Source: Limnanthes douglasii subsp. nivea (lineage: Eukaryota > Streptophyta > Magnoliopsida > Brassicales > Limnanthaceae). From it: a stretch of 64,000 nucleotides of DNA. The DNA lies in the NCBI GenBank assembly GCA_036936605.1, contig JAUPFV010000004.1, positions 67,914,352-67,978,351 of the forward strand, given 5' to 3'. Within the stretch, counting starts at the first letter, position 1. The number at the start of each line of letters is the position of its first letter. The notes below the pieces were generated by a model that was not told where the DNA came from, did not search any database, and was given only the letters and a program-made list of their open reading frames with translations. The translations under genes were made by a program, and so were the position numbers. Below are positions 45,823-58,455 of this stretch, in pieces.

Positions 45823-47404
45823 TGCTCGCATCAAATCTCCACTGCTGGATCCTCGGACGCGAAGCGCAGTGGCATAGCATTCCCTGGCAACCTTTTGATC
45901 TCCTCGAACCAACCCAACTCTGTCTCCAACTACGTACTTAAAGCACTAATGAATTGTAGAAACCACCCCGTACATTCTTGAAAGACATGACCTTCCAAAA
46001 ATAGCATTATAACTTGTGAGACAGTCCACCACCACAAAGAGTACTTGGACTTTTTTCTTGAATGGTCTTTTTCCCAAACTAACTTCACCTTCGAACTCTC
46101 CAACAACATGAGCTATTACACCCGTTAATCTGATAATTGTACGATCTGATTGAGTAATCTGAGGTGGATTTGTCATTCTATCATAGGTGGATTTAAAAAG
46201 GACATTAGCAGAACTGCCAGTGTCAATCAGCACACGTCGAATTTCGACGCCAACCACCTTAGCACATGTGGTCCTGTAGTTCCTCTCGGATCGTCTTCAT
46301 AAAAAAAATGAAGGGAATATCTTTCTTTCCATAAAAGTGTGTTGACATCCTCCCTTCAATTTGAGTTGTCAAGTTTACAAGATGCCTTTTCCTAGAACTG
46401 TCTGAATTTCCGGTCATTGAATCGCCCCCTAAAATAGCCAACGATTCAAAAAACTTGCATAATTCTCCGACACGCCTTTTTTCCACAAGCTTTATGACTG
46501 TCATCAGAAGCAACCTATTTGGATCCTTTTCAACGTATTCAGAAGAAGCATCGAACGATTCAATCTGTGAATCTATAATCATCAAATTCTCAACTGGCGA
46601 TGTAGCCTTCGAAGCCAATGCGTCACTATTTTTCGATGCACTCCCATGTGACTTCACATAAGTCAGGAGCTTTCCATTCTCAATCAAATATTGGATTTCT
46701 TTCTTCAGAGCAATACAATCATTTGTATCATGTCCAATATCATCATGATATCTGCAAAATTTATTATTTCTCTCCTCAATTGGTCTACTGATGGGAGCCG
46801 ACTTCCTAAAATTCACAGAATTTTTGGTCTTATCCCAAATGACAGAAACATTCTCTATCATATCAGCATAAGACTCAGGCTTGACCCGTGTATTTGGTCT
46901 AAACATGTTGTAAGTATTAGAGGGAGCATGATTTGAATAACCACCACTTCGAGGAGGCAAATTGTTGTTCTTCTGCCTCGACTGCTGATTACCATTACCA
47001 TTGTTATTACGATTCGAAGGCTACCCCTGATTATTGGTTGCATGTCCCGAATTCTTTGGAGTGTTAGCTGGTCTGCCTCGGACTCTACTCGACTCCTCCA
47101 CTTTGATCTGATCCTCAACTTGAGCCATCAAAGCTCCAAAAGTCAAGGCTCTTCTCTTTGTTGTTTCATTAGCTAAATCTCCTGGCAACAACCCTTGGCG
47201 AAAAACTGTCATTGCCACATTTTCCTCACAGTTGTCCAAACTAGCCTTGGTCAACACAAACCTCTTGGTATAATCTTTCAATTTTTCTCTCGGTGCCTGC
47301 TTTCCCTGAATAATAGTATCACCATTTTATCTTATCTCTTTGCTTCCCACAAACTAACTTTGAAAAACAGTATAGAAATCTCTGAAATTTGATATGGACC
47401 CACT
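45823..47404 (-). pseudogene. Element C gag-protease, 5'-truncated
   Basis: Begins within gag near the FRDFYTVFQ block (47404-47360), so the N-terminal half of gag is gone. Then KDYTKRFVLTKASLDN (47281-), the CHHC knuckle CRYHDDIGHDTNDC (near 46710-46750), protease VLIDTGSSANVLF (near 46195-46230) and GEFEGEVSLGKRPF (near 46060-46090), which shows the ancestral GAG codon where D has TAA. A few frameshifts. Confidence 0.85.
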
Positions 47405-47410
47405 ATTTCA

Positions 47411-47508
47411 TCAGTCACGAATTAAGGACAACACTTACATTAATTACAATTAAATTTTTAAATTTACATTATTTACAATTTAATCTTTAAAACTCTATTT
47501 CCATATAA
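47411..47508 (-). repeat. Element C 5' LTR remnant
   Basis: 98 bases matching 24455-24553, joined directly to the truncated gag. The rest of the LTR, the PBS and the gag start have been deleted. Its outer end abuts GGGCA. Confidence 0.8.
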
Positions 47509-47513
47509 GGGCA
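47509..47513. repeat. Target duplication of element C, right copy
   Basis: GGGCA, identical to 24189-24193. Confidence 0.8.
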
Positions 47514-48060
47514 TATAAGATAATATTAATTGGTAGCCTAATTATAACTGGATGGTTCAATGAATTAAAGATTATTCTAGAAGAGATCCTTGGCATTCCA
47601 AGAAGAAAAATCTAGAAAAGAAGATTAAAGAAGATACATTGAATTTTGAAGAAGACTAATAAACACTCCAATTAATTAATGTATCTAGATCCTTTATTTT
47701 AGTCATATAAAAGGGAGATAATTTGTGAAGGTTATCATAAAATAATTTTTTTTAGTCATATAAAAAAGAGATAATTTGTGGAGGTTATCATAAAATAAAT
47801 TTGAGAAACACTTATGAGTGAGCTAAAATAGAGATATAAAGATGCTGAAAAAGAGAGAGATCCTTACGATTGTGAGTGTAAGAAGTTATAATCTTATAAG
47901 CCTATTATTCATAGTAGAAGTTTGCCTCGAGGAATCCTGTGGTTTTTTCTACATATTGAAGGGTTTTCCATGTTAATCTTGGTGGTATGTTCTCTTGCTC
48001 TTATTTAGTTATTTTTTAATTCCATTGTGAAATTATATTTTAGTGTTTTTAAGCATAACA
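47514..48060 (+). repeat. Probable 5' LTR of a Tork/Tnt1-like copia (Copia-4)
   Basis: Non-coding stretch ending at a PBS-like site, so most of it should be LTR. It includes an imperfect two-copy tandem repeat (about 47696-47795; TCATATAAAAGGGAGATAAT then TTGTG.AGGTTATCATAAAAT). The LTR start could not be placed, and part of the left edge may be the tail of the Gy1 LTR. Confidence 0.5.
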
Positions 48061-48063
48061 AAT

Positions 48064-48075
48064 TGGTATTAAAGC
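48064..48075 (+). other. Decayed PBS of Copia-4 (tRNA-iMet)
   Basis: TGGTATTAAAGC is TGGTATCAGAGC with two C/G to T/A changes. Confidence 0.6.
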
Positions 48076-48101
48076 TAGGTTCCATTTTGAGCATTCATCT
48101 T

Positions 48102-48870
48102 AATGAAGGATATATCCGTCAGAAGTATGTTAACGATGACTTCTTCCAATTATTTAATTTGGAAGCCAAAGCAAAGCCCATTGATACAACTAATAAGCAG
48201 TGGACGATGATGCATCAGAAGACAGTTGCCATTATCCTCCAATGGGTAGATCAAAGTGTTGTTCATCATGTTGCCAAGGAGACAAAATTGGATATTCTTT
48301 GGAAAAATATGGAGTCTATGTACGAGCGGTAAACAACACAAAATAAAGCTTCTCTAATTATAAGATTTGTGGGTCTTAAGTTCAAGGATGAAAGGAGTAT
48401 CACGAAGCATCTAAGTAATTTTCATGGTTTGATAAATCAACTCACTACTATGAAAATAAATCTTCATTATAAATTACAAACATTATTATTGCTTAGTTCT
48501 TTACCGGATAGGTGGGAATCTTTGGTTATTTCCCTAAGAAATTCCGCTCAAAATGGTAGCTTAACTATGGATATGGTAAAGGATAGTATCCTAAATGAAG
48601 AGGAAAGAAGAAAAAAAGATGGGCCCTCATAATAAGTCCTATGGATCTGAAGCTATTGTATCTGAAGTTCTGAAAGGAGGAGAATGAGACATGGGAGTTA
48701 ATAAGGGATTTGATACGTTGATGACCTGGATAGCCCAGGAGGTTGCGGAAGTGGTTGAGGAAAGTGGAAGAGATTATCCTAGGGTTGGAACTGGCATAGC
48801 CATCCGGGGTAGTGACGAAGAGAATATGCTGCCACATATTAAAATATTTAAGAGATTTAAGATTGGTCAT
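48102..48870 (+). pseudogene. Copia-4 gag remnant (UBN2-type)
   Basis: Readable gag blocks in two frames: SSNYLIWKPK near 48105-48160, then ILQWVDQSVVHHVAKETK and LWKNMESMYE, a stop near 48330, and LKFKDERSITKHLSNFHGLI, LLLLSSLPDRWESLVISLRN and LNEEERRKKD to about 48630. These match gag of Tork/Tnt1-like copia elements. The zinc knuckle after 48650 is too decayed to read. No pol follows: the sequence changes to LINE near 48865. Confidence 0.75.
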
Positions 48871-50883
48871 ATATAGGGGGTCGAGGGAGAGGATGATGGT
48901 GGTGTGGTCGGATGTGAGTAGTGGGTCGAAATGGGAAAAATAGTTAGGGAATGAGTCATATCAAGGGCCATTGACCAGGTATCTGTCAATTTTAGAAGAT
49001 ATAAGGTTGTCAATGCGGCCATTAAACCAAGAGAATTATAAGCCAATGGATACAAGGTCATTAATGTTGCAGTCGCGACAACAATCATCAAAGGAAGCAA
49101 TAGAGTTATTCCAACGCGCTTCCAAATTAGATCATTTGTGGGGGTTTCGAATAGCATTATAATGCCCCATAACGATCTAGGGGTTAGAGGAGTTCTTTCA
49201 AGCTATGGAGAGGATATCACTCCAAAGAGTCATACGATACGAAGTTTTGTTAAAATGGTAAACCGCAGTAAGGTCGAGCATTGTGTTCTTAGCAATCCAA
49301 TTTATACTAAAGTGCATAGTTTAGGCGGTAGTGCTCTTTAAGAAGATATTTAAAACACTTGGGTTCGAAATGATCCAAATTCTACCATGGTAGTGGTGAT
49401 TGTAGTTTGTTTGGTAATACCACCAAGTCAGCATGGTATTACGTTGTCGTTGCTGACTTTGATTTCAAGCACGAAAATGACATTCATGCTATTAGAGAAA
49501 ACAAAATCACGAACGTGTTTTTGAAGAACAAGATCGTTTAGAGCCCTCACATTCTAAAAACTAATCGGATAATTAAAATAGATTTCATTAATGTTATAAA
49601 AATGACTATTACATCATTGGGGATTCCTCATACATACTTGTTCTTGGCGAAGTAGATCTAACTTGCATTATAAGAGAGGTTAGCTGTCGAGTGCTCTCTA
49701 TTATTGTGGCTAATCTGGCCGGTGGTGGACTTGTTTTTTGCTATTACTTGGCTTTTGCTCCATCATGACCTGTTTGTCATGCAGCGAAGGTTGTCTTTAA
49801 TTAGAGGTGGAGTTGTGCCACTGTTGCTCGAGTCTGAGAGGGCGACAACGGGAGGATCGGATTCCGTCATAGGCTCTTTGCATGGACTTCGTTGAAGAGG
49901 ATTCACTTGAGCGGGTTCCAATGGTTATAAGCAGTCAGCGGTCGCGTTGCCAAAACACGTACATCGAGTGCAAATGATGGGGAGTCCTTCAAACTCAACC
50001 TGAATGATACGTCCTTTACCAAGGTATTTTATAGTGATAGACGACGGAAAAGCACCTGAGACTTGCATAATGATACAAATCCTGGCATATTTAGTCTTGA
50101 GTGATTAGCCCTTTGAGTGTCCACTTAAAGGGGTGTGTCGAAGTAGCTTCCTAGAATACTTAACCCATTTTTCGACCATAGTTCGTGGGGCATGCCATGA
50201 AATTTTACCCATAAGGGAATGACCTTCAAAGCTTTTTTAGTCAAAGTTTTCATGGGCTCCCACTTTTTGAGAAAAACTGGATGGTTGCTGCAAAACTACG
50301 GGGCCTTCTCGGGAACCTGCGTGGAGTTGTCCGCGGTGGAAAGTCAGAAACAATAGTGTCCCGATGGTGTTGACTTGCATTCTTGGAGCGCGAACGTACC
50401 CAAAATTTGGTTGGCTATGGATTGGACGTGTGAGACACCTCTTCTTTTGGATATATAGTATCTCAAAGGACACTTCGCCGATTCCCCCTTATCACATGCG
50501 AGAGCATCTTTTGGGAAAACTAAGATATCGTTCTCAACCTGGAAAGCAGAGGTTTTTTCAATTTACATTGGGGAACGGGCGTCAAGCTAGTTAGAGACGA
50601 CATTTGCCCATGATCTTGTTGAAGGGAGAAGGGTATTCTCCTCAGGATTAGACTGCGTGAGGTTTACCAGGTGGCCGATTCTGTGAATGTTTGGAGAGGC
50701 ATAGTGGTTTTGTTTCCACGAGGATGGCAAGAAGCATGAAATCGAGAACCTACTAGATTTTAAGCCGATCCTTCTAAGCACACACCTGGTGTCTAAAGGG
50801 ATTTTGAGCCCACCCATCGAGGCCCACACCAAGCATCTGAAGGGCTTTATAGGCATGGGAAATGGCAAATCCTTTATTATTTT
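48865..50883 (-). pseudogene. L1-type LINE: ORF1 (DUF4283) and start of ORF2 endonuclease, decayed
   Basis: On the minus strand. From 50883 down: SWANVVSN (near 50590), then a DUF4283 domain with LKKWEPMKTL, PLWVKFHGMPHELWSKNG and LGSYFDTPL (50260-50110), and IQVEFEGLPIICTRC, the start of the zinc knuckle (near 49985-49950). Lower down is the apurinic-type endonuclease of ORF2: FVFSNSMNVIFVLEIK (near 49490), LTAVYHFNKTSYRMTLW (near 49240), CNINDLVSIGLQFSWFNGR (near 49010-49060), SSKIDRYLVNGP and SDHTTIIL (to 48880). RT is absent: the copy ends at 48865. Many stops; inactive. Element E interrupts its 5' part at 50884. Confidence 0.75.
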
Positions 50884-51205
50884 TGGTGAGTTTGATTATT
50901 TATAACTGCCTTAGTAAATTAGAGAAGAAGAGTTTTAGAGAGAGAAAAAATTTCTAGAAAGAGAAAATTAAAGTATGCAAGTGATCTAACTCAGAAATCC
51001 AACTCCTTTATTAATTCAGATTTAGCCTTTATATAGAGGCGTAAAGACTTAGCTTACAAATGAAATCAGTTACATAAAAAGGGTAAATTACACTTTCAGT
51101 CCTTAACTAAAATACACATTCTGAATTTCTCCTCTAATTTTACCATCTATTACATTACATTTTATTGTTTACACTTTTACTCCATGAACTTCAATTTCCT
51201 TATAA
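50884..51205 (-). repeat. Element E 3' LTR
   Basis: 322 bases. In element orientation it follows a polypurine tract (AAGGGGGCTAC, 51216-51206) and starts TTATAAGG, where the other LTR has TGATAAGA. TTTATATAGAGGCG near 51030 on the plus strand is shared with the other copy. Confidence 0.85.
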
Positions 51206-51734
51206 GTAGCCCCCTTAGTTCTCATGTCAGTAAATGAATGGGAACTAATTGTCCTCGAACGTGGCCAAAAGAAATGATAACTTCATCTTCCACAAGTCGA
51301 AGCAAACCAATCATTATGTTACACCATTAATTATTCCAGGTGCATTGAAATATACCCACAAAGATCATCCCCTAAATTAGATTCGAAGTAAAACTAATAA
51401 ATTTAAATATCAAGTCTATTCCAAAACAAATCATGACCTTCTAGGTGCTAAACCTACACATAGGCCCCTAGTACCATATATATCAAACCCATAACCACGC
51501 AACCGTTTCAAATTCTTCCCAATCACACAAACCCTTTTCACCTCTAAACACATATTTCCTTCTCTTATAAATTCACTTTGAAGTTCACTCTTTAATCAAG
51601 AAGAAAAATTTCTTGAGAGAAAAACAGAGAACCTAAATTTTCTAGTTATCTTCACTCGAAAGTTCATACTTTCCGGTTTCTTCAAATTTTCTAGTTATCT
51701 TCACTAGAAAGGTCATACTACATTCAATCAGTTT
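51206..51734 (+). other. Element E leader of the antisense ORF
   Basis: Non-coding; includes the block AGTTCTCATGTCAGTAAATG shared with element C (24568-), and the two-copy motif AATTTTCTAGTTATCTTCACT (about 51637-51657 and 51686-51706). Confidence 0.5.
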
Positions 51735-54677
51735 ATGAGCCCAAAATTCAGAAGATCCAAGGCCAGAATCCCAAAAAAACCTAAATCCCCACCGCCAAAC
51801 AACAACCTTATCTTCGGAGCTTACGACTACTTCTGCATCAGCGAAAGGGCAGAAGAATATAGAGCTGCTGGGTTAATTAGCAACGCTGTGGAACGTCCAC
51901 TTCATTCATTCATTACGGTAATTTTAATCCCTCCAAAGTTCCTATATTTTTCACCTTCGCCTATTACAGAAGAAAGTCAATCTTCAAAAACTCGAACGCC
52001 CAGAACACCTCGAATTTTAACCTCTCTCACTAGATCATTGCCTTGAATTAGTGGTGAAGTAAGAAAATCTTCTTTGAAACAATCTGAAACAATCCATTCC
52101 TCAACTTATCCCCCATGAGCTCCTAAAAATAAATTTTTTAGCCATGGGAGATGATATCGATGTTACATCAAATCCTTCTACCAATACTAAATCAAATCCT
52201 TCTACTAAATCTCCTCCCCCAAGGGAAATTGTTGAGACAGCCTCATTATCTCAACAAAGTCCTTCGAAAAACCCTCCACAACTGAGAGATAAAGCGTCAA
52301 AAGCAGAGGTTGTTTCTGATGCTACCCAATCAAACAATAAGACTAATACCAATGATGACACCTTGAAAGAATCAGAGAATGCCCCTAAAAAAAAAGATCC
52401 GCAGACCAAGAAAAAAAAAGTCTGATTACTATATTCGCGAAAGAAAGAGCAACACTTAGGGAGAATTTAAGGTCTCTTGATGCAGATTATATTGCTGTCT
52501 TGAAAGTGTCTCCTACATATATTATGAAGAGAGCCAAACATCGAATTTGAAAAAACAATGGGGAATGAGAGATAGTATTACCCTTCATCTTCCTAAAAAA
52601 GGGGAAACATCCTTAGGTTGTAAAAAATATAAGATAGTAGTCTATCCAAAAATCATCAACTGGGGGCTTCATATCCCATTCGATCCCATGATAGTTGATT
52701 ACTTCAAACTCTTAGACCTGTGCCCTACTCAAGTGAGACCAAATCAATGGTTCACCCTTCTCTTTGTAATCATGGCCTCCCGCTTGTCCAAAATTTCGAT
52801 TAGCATTAAAGATTTTATATCTTTGACCAAATTATCCAAGGGACCAAAACTTCCATTTTACAATCTTACATTAGATGATGACTTAAAAATCATTGATGAT
52901 CTTCTGGAGGCTGATAAATTTTGGAAGAAAAAATTCATCTTCATTTTGGGTGCATGGGAAAACGACAAAGAAATATCAGAAGCCAATCTGTCGAGACTAA
53001 ATCGTTTTTGAAAAAGTGGTCGTAGGTATTATAATACTACTCTTCTTAAATTAAATTTTCTAACTTTTGTTACTCTTATTCCGTATCAACTTATATATTC
53101 TTATCAGAAATTCCGAGGGGCTACACCATTCGATGAGCAAGAGCCAAAGAAACATTCATTAAGCTTGTTGTTTGGGCTAAAGGAGAATAGAACAACATTT
53201 TTCACACAATCTTCCAACCAATAAATTTCCTCCATAATCACTTATTTCTGATCACACCTGGAGCCTTTCCTCCTGAAAATTTAATGGTACAGCCCAACCC
53301 TCGACAAGCTGTTAAAAGATTGGTCCATCCCGATTACAAGGTATTCTTACCCATCCGCAGCAGATCAGACAGTCACCTTCCTTAAAAGAAAAAGGCAAAA
53401 AGGAAAAAAAAGGAAGCTAGTACATCTGGTGTTATCCCTTCAACAAATCTGAAGCCCAAACGCTCAAAAAGAAAAACAAAAAAATCACACTTTCGACCAT
53501 CGAAGAAGAAACATAGAGATAACCTTCTCCAAAAAAGAAGAAAACTGTTACACCCTCGAAAATTAAAAGTTCCATCAATCTTCGAAAAAAATGAAGAAAA
53601 AGATAGTTGCAACCATCGAAGATGTAATATCTGATGACGATGAGGTCATAGTTGTTGGGAATCAATAAAGTCCTCAAAAGGAAACAACTGGTGAAGATGT
53701 TGCAATTGTTGTAGAAAATAATCAAAATGATGATCACTTTGATCCTGATAGTTTCATCAACTTCAGTGAATCACAAGATCTTAATGGAGAAGAGGATTAT
53801 GTCATTCAAGAAGTACAAACTCTCCTACACAACTTTGGTAGGACATCTGCACACTCTACCTCAGAAGCAGCATCTCCTGAAATTATTGTTCCTACTGCTC
53901 CTAGTATGTCTTTATATTTCATCCCTCTGTCTAACCCAATGGTTTTTCCTCCTATTCCACCAAACTCAAATTTCCTTAACCCTTCAATCATTTTAGAATC
54001 TTAAAACTGCAACAAAAATGCTTACTCAAGAAATAAAGGCTTCTCAAAGTCATCTGAAACGACTTGCCAAAGATATGGTTCGCTACAAAGGAATTGCCGA
54101 AGCTGAAAAACAGTTGAGGGAAAATTTTTGCAATCATATAACAGATCAATTTTATGGATTCGAAATGTCAAGGTCTGAACTTATCAGAGGACTCTTATTT
54201 GGCAACAGTCATTTACGAGAACAACACCAAATCGAGAAAGAGAATCTGAACACTTCACATCAAGAAAATATAGATCGACTCAAGGGTAAACACCTTGAAG
54301 ACTTAACTGTTGAGAAGGAGAACTTCAGTAATATTCAAATTTCTCTTACAAAAAGCGAAGCATAAAATAAAAAACTTGACCAATGAGATGGCGACACTGA
54401 AGATTGGTTTTGAGAAGGAAAAACAACTTACCATTATTATTGCAGAAGATGAATGTACCAAGGACATGTTGGCAGCTATCAACAGTGGAAAGAGGAAAAG
54501 GCCATCACACTTCTTTTAGAAATTCACGCAACATATCCTAAGATAAAACTTTCTAGCTTTTGGAATGACATTCTTGTCGAACGGCGCCTCAATGAAGCCT
54601 TCGATCATATCCCAAGTTCATCATTTGAAGAGAATCTACCGAATAAAAGTCATTTGAATGATTTTACTATCCTCTGA
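51735..54677 (+). pseudogene. Antisense ORF of element E (aORF), broken
   Basis: Starts MSPKFRRSKARIPKKPKSP at 51735, then FGAYDYFCISERAEEYRAAG. Frame lost after about 52045. A Lys/Ser/Thr-rich part (52144-52425) follows, then the PF04195-like domain (52547-53011; VVYPKIINWGLHIPFDPMIV, FYNLTLDDDLKIIDDLLEAD). The intron is at the same place as in D: donor TC|GTAGGT at 53021-53027, acceptor TTATCAG at 53101-53107 before AAATTCCGAGG. A stop lies just upstream of the donor (53009). Then a Lys-rich region (53390-53480), a coiled-coil-like part (54018-54365) and an end near 54677. Inactive but clearly homologous to D. Confidence 0.8.
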
Positions 54678-54867
54678 ATTTATGTTATCCTTTGTATTTG
54701 TCATATTAGTACCATAACCCTTGTACCCATCGAATTATTCTAAATGACAAAGGTTTTTGCTTATATTTTATATTTGCCATCAAGTTATATCAACCTTTAT
54801 TTATGCTAACCATTTGAAGTTAAAAAATAATACTTTAATATATTTTTTCAAAATGTAATCCCTCGAA

Positions 54868-55115
54868 TGTTATAGTGCATTAAATTAACGCGGCACATCG
54901 AAAATCATAGTGCGTTTACTGAACGTAGCACGTCGAAACTCATAGTGCGTTTATTGAACGAAACACTTCGAATATCACAGTGCGTTTATTGAACGTAGCA
55001 CTTCGAATATCAGAGTGCGTTTATTGAACGTAGCACTTCGAATATCACAGTGCGTTTAATGAATGTAGCACTTCGAATATCACAGTGTGTTTATTGAACA
55101 TAGCACTTCAAACTT
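54868..55115. repeat. 35-base tandem repeat in the element E spacer
   Basis: About seven copies of a unit near CACTTCGAATATCACAGTGC followed by GTTTATTGAACGTAG, period 35, the outer copies more diverged. Same position as the 34-base repeat of D, with a different unit (CTTCGA and GTGC shared). Confidence 0.85.
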
Positions 55116-55354
55116 CAAAAAGTGCATTAAACACTTCGAAATATTCTACTCTTGATCAACCTCAAAGATGATCAGTCTTTAATTATTTATCAAGATTGTT
55201 TAAATAAATACTTATAAACAACCATTGGCAAAAAAATCATTTTATTGATAATGTTGAATATGTACATAGTGCCTCGTTAAAACCTCCATAGCCCAACAAT
55301 GTAGGAAAGAGTGCGCTAATCAACCAAAACAAACAAAGTCAATATACAACATAG
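55116..55354 (-). other. Element E 3' spacer
   Basis: Non-coding; keeps the AAACAACCATTGGCAAAA block (55213-55230) and CCTCGTTAAAACCTCCAT (55272-55289), which mark the same spacer in C and D. Confidence 0.55.
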
Positions 55355-55835
55355 CTATTCCCAGTATAACTTCACATGTTGTATATTCTACGGATGTTGG
55401 AGCATCATCCCCTGACTATCACAAAGGCGATAAGACCCTGGCTTTATCCTTTCAACAACCACATAAGGTCCTTCTCATTTCGAGGCCATTTTTCGAGGCT
55501 CCTCTCCTTAGTATGCGAAATAATTTTCTCAACACTTTATCACCTATTTTAAACTCCCACTTTTTTACCCTCGAATTGTACATATTCCTCATAAGAGTTT
55601 GATAATGGATCACGTTTAAATGAGCTCGAACTCTTTTCTCATCAATAAGAACTTAATTTTCTCTTTTAGCTTTGTCATTAGATTTTTCATAATATTGGGT
55701 CATTCTAAAAGATAACATCGTAGATTCCACGGGGCTAACAACATCCATTCTATATCCTAAAGCAAAAGGAGTTTCTTTAGTAGCTTCCCTAAGAGTTGCT
55801 CGATAAGCCAAAAGCACTTCTTGCAAATAATTCGG

Positions 55836-56010
55836 GGTGGCTACATTACTCCTCCATAGGTAGGTTGTTGTGGATATAGCGCAAGTTGGTATGTTTGGCT
55901 GCCTATTGGGCAGCTCGCTCACTTGATCAGCTAAGTCTTTCGTCTAAGGGGTTAAAAGTAACATCGTTGGCTAGAATGGCATAATGTGTCATAACTAGCT
56001 TTGTGCTGCA
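55836..56010. mobile_element. About 175-base insert of unknown type in the E integrase
   Basis: C and D read straight through here ([10 protein letters not shown] preceded by GKWP), but E has about 175 extra bases from GGTGGCTACATTACTCC to GCTTTGTGCTGCAG. No clear terminal repeats or target duplication. Could be a SINE, MITE remnant or captured fragment. Confidence 0.45.
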
Positions 56011-58455
56011 GCCATTTTCCTACTGCCCCTGTTAAATTATTTTTCAAACCTTCTAAAATAGATCTCTTTGTCACCTTCACTTGTCCATTTTCTTGGGGAT
56101 GAAAATGTGTTGAAAAACATTATTGAATTCCCTTCGAGGCGAAAAATGAAGTCATTTATTTATTATTAAATTGAGGGTCATTATCCGTAGTGATTCTTTG
56201 AGGCACTCGAAACGATAGCAAATATTGTTTAAAATGAATTTAATCACATCATTTTCTTTCGTTCTAGATAACCGGTCCGCTTCTGCCCATTTCGTAAAAT
56301 AGTCTACTGCAACAATTATCATTTGCCGCCCTCCAAATGCCATCGGCAAAGGCCCCACTAAATCAATTCCTCAACTATCAAATGATATGGCCTCGATAAT
56401 AGACATAAGTGGAAATGTTGGCATACAAATAGAATTATCAAACCTTTGACAAGTATCACACCTTCGAACCAAGTTCTTGGCATCGTTCATGATCTAAGAC
56501 AATAAATCCATGCAAGCAAAACTCAACGAGATAAAGCTTTAAACCCACAATGAGCTGATCTTTCTCTATCATGCAATTCTTATAAAACTTCTTGTGATTA
56601 TTGCCTATTCAAACATCGTAATAATGGAATACTCAATGCTTTTTTAAACAAAACTCAATCCAAAACTATATATCCAAAAGCTTTGCCTCGCAATTTTTTG
56701 GCCAGTTTCGTATCACCACGCAATACTCCTCGAATCAAAAAATTTAAAATATCACTTCGCCAATCGCCTCGAACTACATTTGTAGTGACAAACAATTCTT
56801 CCATATAATCACACTTGTCTGGCTGGGTTAAAATCAAAGGACTTTCTTGTAGCAAAATCCAAGGATACTCTTCCTTTTAAATGATATATACTAATGAATC
56901 AACCAATATGTTACTTCATCGACTTATATGTTCCGCAACAACATGAGCAAATAATAGCATCAAGTTTCAAAGCTCTTGAAGATACAAGATTAAGCGATCT
57001 TTTTTTGCTTCAGAGTTTCGAGATACTTGATTTGCTACTAATTGAGAATCTGTCTCTAACCCACTGAAGTTGCTTCACATATTTTTTCAAGTCTCAAACT
57101 AGCCAAAATAGCTTCATATTCAGCTTCGTTATTCGAGACGTGAAAACCAAATTTGATAGACTGAAGTATTGTTTCTCAAAATGAAGAAACTAACTGAAAT
57201 TCATCCCTGTATCCCAAAACACTAGGTCCGCCATTTGTTCGAATAACCATCATTGAATTCGTTAAACATCCTTACTATCTTCTATGTCTGATCTACTCGA
57301 ATGAAATTCAAAAAGAAAATCTGCCGAAGCTTGAGCTTTAATTTCAATTTGAGGTGTGAATAAAATGTCATAATCTCCCAACTCCATTGACCACTTGGTC
57401 ATTCTCCCTGAAATACCAGGACGTTGTAAAACATTTTTCAAGGGAAATAAAGTTCGAACTTCAATGGTATGACCTTGGAATTAAGGGCGCATCTTTCTAG
57501 CAGCTACCACCAATGCTAACACTAATTTCTCAAGCTTCAAATATCTCTTCTCTATTGCCACTAAAATTTTTCTAACATAATAAACCTGCTTCGGAATTCC
57601 TAAATCTTCGCTTATCAATACTACACTTAGTGCAAAGTCCAATACTGCAATGTATAAAAATATTTTTTCTCCACTTCGAGGCTTTGATAAAATTTCTGGT
57701 GATGAAAATAAATTCGTGATTCTTGTAAACGCCACTTCACAATCCGAAGTCCATTCAAATATTTTTTTCCTTCGCAACACTTGAAAGAAAGGGAAACACT
57801 TGTCAGAAAATCTAGAAATAAATCTATTAAATGTTGCTAACCTTCCTATCAAAACTTACACTTCTTTAACAGTTTGAGGTGCGTTCATTTCCATTAAGCT
57901 TTCAACTGTTTTGGGTCAGTGTTTATTCCTCTTTCACTGATAACGTAAACCAAGAACTTCGGTGATCGAACTACGAAGGTACATTTTTCAAGATTAAGCT
58001 TTAGCCTGATTGCCCTTAGATTCAAGAATGTCTCCTCTGAATCTTCTAAATGTGCATCGTCCACCAAGCCTTTTACCACCATATCATCAATATAAAATTC
58101 CATATTTCTTCCAATATGAGTGGCAAATACTTTATTCATCAAACTCTGATAAGTAGCCCATGTATTGTTCAATCCAAATGAATAACCTTATAGCATTGTA
58201 AACCTCTGGCAGTAATGAAAGTAGTACACTCTTGATCCTTTGGATCTATGTGGATCTGATTATATCTTGCAAAAACATCCATGCGAATTAATATTTTCTT
58301 TCCCAAAGTGGAATCAACCAGTTGGTCTATTCGAGGAACATGAAATGGGTTTGTAGGACAAGCTCGATTTAAGTCTGTAAAATCCACACACATTCTCCAT
58401 TTTTCCGTTCTTTTTCTTGACCACTACTAGATTCGTCGTCCATAAAGGATACTAT

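Larger units (their letters stand above)
24194..47508 (-). mobile_element. Tat element C (Ty3/gypsy), interrupted by D and internally duplicated
   Basis: Read on the minus strand: partial 5' LTR (47508-47411), truncated gag-protease, TAG, RT to integrase (split by element D at 33577-44030), spacer, antisense ORF (plus strand, 25247-28044), 3' LTR (24553-24194). Both outer ends carry GGGCA, showing it is one insertion despite its length. Taking out D (10.4 kb plus TSD) and the duplicated block (28361-31800) leaves about 9.4 kb, close to D and E. It is inactive. Domain content (RT, native RNase H, second RNase H, integrase, no chromodomain, antisense ORF) is that of the plant Tat lineage. Confidence 0.85.

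Noticed and set aside
50364..50594. Plus-strand frame of 76 codons
   Set aside because: Shadow of the minus-strand LINE ORF1 region.
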